DNA from: Pseudomonas sp. ZH-FAD
GTDB lineage: Bacteria > Pseudomonadota > Gammaproteobacteria > Pseudomonadales > Pseudomonadaceae
Direction: 5' to 3'
Assembly: GCF_002803095.1 (NCBI RefSeq)
Contig: NZ_PGLR01000029.1
Coordinates: 1-64,000 of the forward strand
Length of the DNA: 64,000 bases
The notes under the pieces are model-generated. The model was not told where the DNA came from and did no database searches. It saw only the letters and a program-made list of their open reading frames with translations. Every line of letters begins with the position of its first letter. The stretch's first letter is position 1. The translations under genes and the position numbers were made by a program. This document shows positions 62,099-64,000 of the stretch, one piece after another.

Positions 62099-63016
62099 AT
62101 GGGGGCTGCCGTGGCTGAGGTCGAACGGCAGGTGGCCAGAAGCTTCCTGACGACTGCGCGCTGTGCCAGTTTTAAGCAGGCTGCTCGCAGTCTGAACCTG
62201 CCTCCCATGGTGCTACGCAGGCAGTTGCAGCGGCTCGAGAAAACTGTTGGAGAGGCGCTCTTCGTGTATCAGGAGCGCGCCCTTGCTCTAACGGTACGCG
62301 GTCGTTCTTTGCAGGCAGAGCTGGCTGCCCAGTATCAAGATTTGCGGCCAGAGGCCGCGTTGCTTGAAAAACCCAAGCTTCGTTTGGCGTTACCCGACAG
62401 GGTGCTCAACGATATTCTGGGACGGCATCTGGTGGCCTTTCTGCGTAGGGATGCTGGTGTGCACCTGGAACTGATCCGCCAGGAACGTGGCCCGTTAATG
62501 CAGAGTGAGGTCATGATCTGGTTGGCCGATCCGAATCAGACTCGACCCGACCCAGGTTTCGCCATGACGCGACCGCAGCGTCTGGCCTGCATCGACTTTC
62601 AGGCGTGCATAGCCAAGCGCTATGCGCGTGAGCGGCGCCTCCCCGCCAGCCTCGAAGATCTGAATGACTACATGCTGGTTCAGCAGGCCGATATCCCGAC
62701 ATCGGCCCTGTTCTCACCGTGGAATGCTCTGGTGGACTCAAGGCGCAGCGCAGTGACGCGAGTGCATTCTCAGCAGTGGGCGATGGAACTGGTCAAGCAT
62801 GCCGCCTGCGTTGGTCTGATGCCGAACTACATCACTCATCTCGATGCGAACCTGCAATCGCTACCCACCCTCTTCACGCAGCCCATGAGGCAATCGATCT
62901 GGCTGTCCTGCGCACCATTGTCCGCGCAGCGCGAGGACGTCGTTGGGCTGGTGGCGTTGATCCAGGCTGCGTTCGAGGAGCGGCGGCAGTGGTTTCTGCC
63001 TGATGACGGTGAGTGA
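62099..63016 (+). CDS. LysR-family transcriptional regulator
   Basis: A 305-residue LysR regulator. The HTH is near residues 15-55 (ARSFLTTARCASFKQAARSLNLPPMVLRRQLQRLEKT) and a substrate-binding-like domain follows. The HTH is a little unusual (PPMVLRRQLQRLE rather than PSAVSRQI..LE). It lies 73 bases before a porin gene in the same direction and may control it. The start at 62099 is uncertain; a GTG at 62111 also fits. Confidence 0.8.
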   Translation: MGAAVAEVERQVARSFLTTARCASFKQAARSLNLPPMVLRRQLQRLEKTVGEALFVYQERALALTVRGRSLQAELAAQYQDLRPEAALLEKPKLRLALPDRVLNDILGRHLVAFLRRDAGVHLELIRQERGPLMQSEVMIWLADPNQTRPDPGFAMTRPQRLACIDFQACIAKRYARERRLPASLEDLNDYMLVQQADIPTSALFSPWNALVDSRRSAVTRVHSQQWAMELVKHAACVGLMPNYITHLDANLQSLPTLFTQPMRQSIWLSCAPLSAQREDVVGLVALIQAAFEERRQWFLPDDGE

Positions 63017-63089
63017 AGCTACATGGCGAACTCGACAACATGGTTACAAGAACAACGATGCCTCACCCATGACAATTGGAGAATAAAGC

Positions 63090-64000
63090 ATGAAACGATC
63101 CACCCTGGCACTGGCCATCACGGCGGCGGCACTCAGTCAGGCTGCTTCCGCCGATTTTCTCGGAGACAGCAAGGCGACGCTCGATATGCGCAACCTCTAC
63201 TTCAATGAGGATGTGCGTGATCGCGACATTCCATCTACTCAGGAGTGGGGGCAGGGATTCATCCTCAACTATCAGTCTGGCTTCACCGAAGGGACGGTCG
63301 GCCTGGGGGTTGATGCCATTGGCCTGCTGGGGGTACGCCTCGATGGCGGTGGCCGGTCGGGCAAGGCAGGTATTGATCGTAACCCTGGCGCCCTGTTCCC
63401 GCTGGATAGCGATGGTTCTGCAGTCAGTGACTATAGCAAGGCCGGTGTAACGGCCAAGGCGCGTCTTTCCAAGACCGAGTTGCGCCTAGGCACTTTGCAG
63501 CCGAAGTTGCCGGTGGTGACTTTCAACGATGGTCGCCTGTTGCCGCAGTTGTTCGAAGGTGGTCAGATCGTCTCCAACGAGATCGAAGGGCTGACCTTGA
63601 CAGCCGGTCAGTTGGAGCACGCAAAAGGTCGGAGCTCGACTGACTCACGTGGCTTGTCCATCGCCGGATCCAACAATGCAACCACTGGACAGTTCGTTAA
63701 TACGTTCTATTTCGCGGGTGGCGACTACAAGGTCACCAAGGATCTCACCGCTCAGTATTACTTCGGCAATCTGGAAGATTTCTACAAGCAACATTTCCTG
63801 GGATTGATCCACAACTACGCACTGGGCGGTGGCAATCTCAAGACTGACCTGCGTTACTTCTACAGCACCTCCGATGGCAAGAACAGCAGTGAGAGCGGCC
63901 GGGCTGAGGGCTATCGCAGCAACGGTTACTGGACGGTCGGTGACAGCAAGCGTGGTGAGGTAGATAACCGTACATGGAGTGCCTTGTTCACCTACAGCCA
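63090..64000 (+). CDS. OprD-family porin (3' end outside window)
   Basis: The frame is open from an ATG at 63090 to the window edge, giving 303 residues of an expected 420 to 450. It has a signal peptide (about 1-21, SQAASA-DFLGD) and the OprD strands ATLDMRNLYFNED and EWGQGFILNYQSG; the later FAGGDYKVTKDLTAQYY and EDFYKQHFLG fit the family. The ribosome site TTGGAGAATAAAGC is good. It is closest by eye to benF-type porins in this window. Confidence 0.88.
   Translation, partial: MKRSTLALAITAAALSQAASADFLGDSKATLDMRNLYFNEDVRDRDIPSTQEWGQGFILNYQSGFTEGTVGLGVDAIGLLGVRLDGGGRSGKAGIDRNPGALFPLDSDGSAVSDYSKAGVTAKARLSKTELRLGTLQPKLPVVTFNDGRLLPQLFEGGQIVSNEIEGLTLTAGQLEHAKGRSSTDSRGLSIAGSNNATTGQFVNTFYFAGGDYKVTKDLTAQYYFGNLEDFYKQHFLGLIHNYALGGGNLKTDLRYFYSTSDGKNSSESGRAEGYRSNGYWTVGDSKRGEVDNRTWSALFTYS

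Overview
The window reads as a chromosomal segment of a GC-rich Pseudomonas (inference: P. mendocina/P. stutzeri-like lineage). The reasons are the Pseudomonas-type aromatic catabolic genes, several OprD-family porins, a full wspABCDEFR operon, a DUF2790 protein and several families of short Pseudomonas-type palindromic repeats. About 53 genes are called. No rRNA, tRNA or CRISPR array was seen.

Region 1 (1-2950): a 5'-truncated AFG1/ZapE-family ATPase, an AEC permease and pcaR, the IclR-type regulator of the beta-ketoadipate pathway. Region 2 (3300-15070) is the benzoate block: benR, then benABCD-benK-catBCA-benE-benF. It takes benzoate across the outer membrane (BenF) and inner membrane (BenK, BenE), dihydroxylates it (BenABC), rearomatises it to catechol (BenD), and opens and processes the ring to 3-oxoadipate enol-lactone (CatA, CatB, CatC). 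No catR lies beside catB, and two BenR-type operators precede benA. Region 3 (15090-20970) is pcaIJF-pcaBDC, the lower beta-ketoadipate pathway, with a PcaR dyad before pcaI. Protocatechuate 3,4-dioxygenase (pcaGH) is not in the window.

Region 4 (20990-31750) pairs pobA/pobR (4-hydroxybenzoate to protocatechuate) with a TRAP transporter, an OprD porin, a chemoreceptor and a KstD-like flavoprotein, all read leftwards. Region 5 (31780-43640) is a quinate/shikimate-type funnel into protocatechuate: a tripartite tricarboxylate transporter, an IclR regulator, a Gfo/Idh oxidoreductase, a TIM-barrel enzyme, a DMT permease, quiC, a TetR regulator, a quinate/shikimate dehydrogenase and aroQ. Two promoters here carry the same composite operator, an IclR-type palindrome followed by a TetR-type box. 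A third promoter carries the TetR-type box alone.

Region 6 (43670-52215) is the complete wsp surface-sensing operon ending in the diguanylate cyclase wspR. Region 7 (52290-56140) is a lower-GC mobile island with an RHH-like protein, an HTH-like protein, AlpA and a YagK/YfjJ (inovirus Gp2-like) putative rolling-circle initiator, but no visible integrase. Region 8 (56310-59640) is a metal/redox cassette: MerR, a Cys-rich CDF transporter, PCuAC, DsbB, DsbA and an isoprenylcysteine methyltransferase-like protein. The right end holds a DUF2790 protein, an OprO/OprP-type porin, a LysR regulator and an OprD-family porin cut by the window edge.

Starts were chosen by ribosome binding site, family start and intergenic repeats. 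All functions are read from sequence and family knowledge without any database search.
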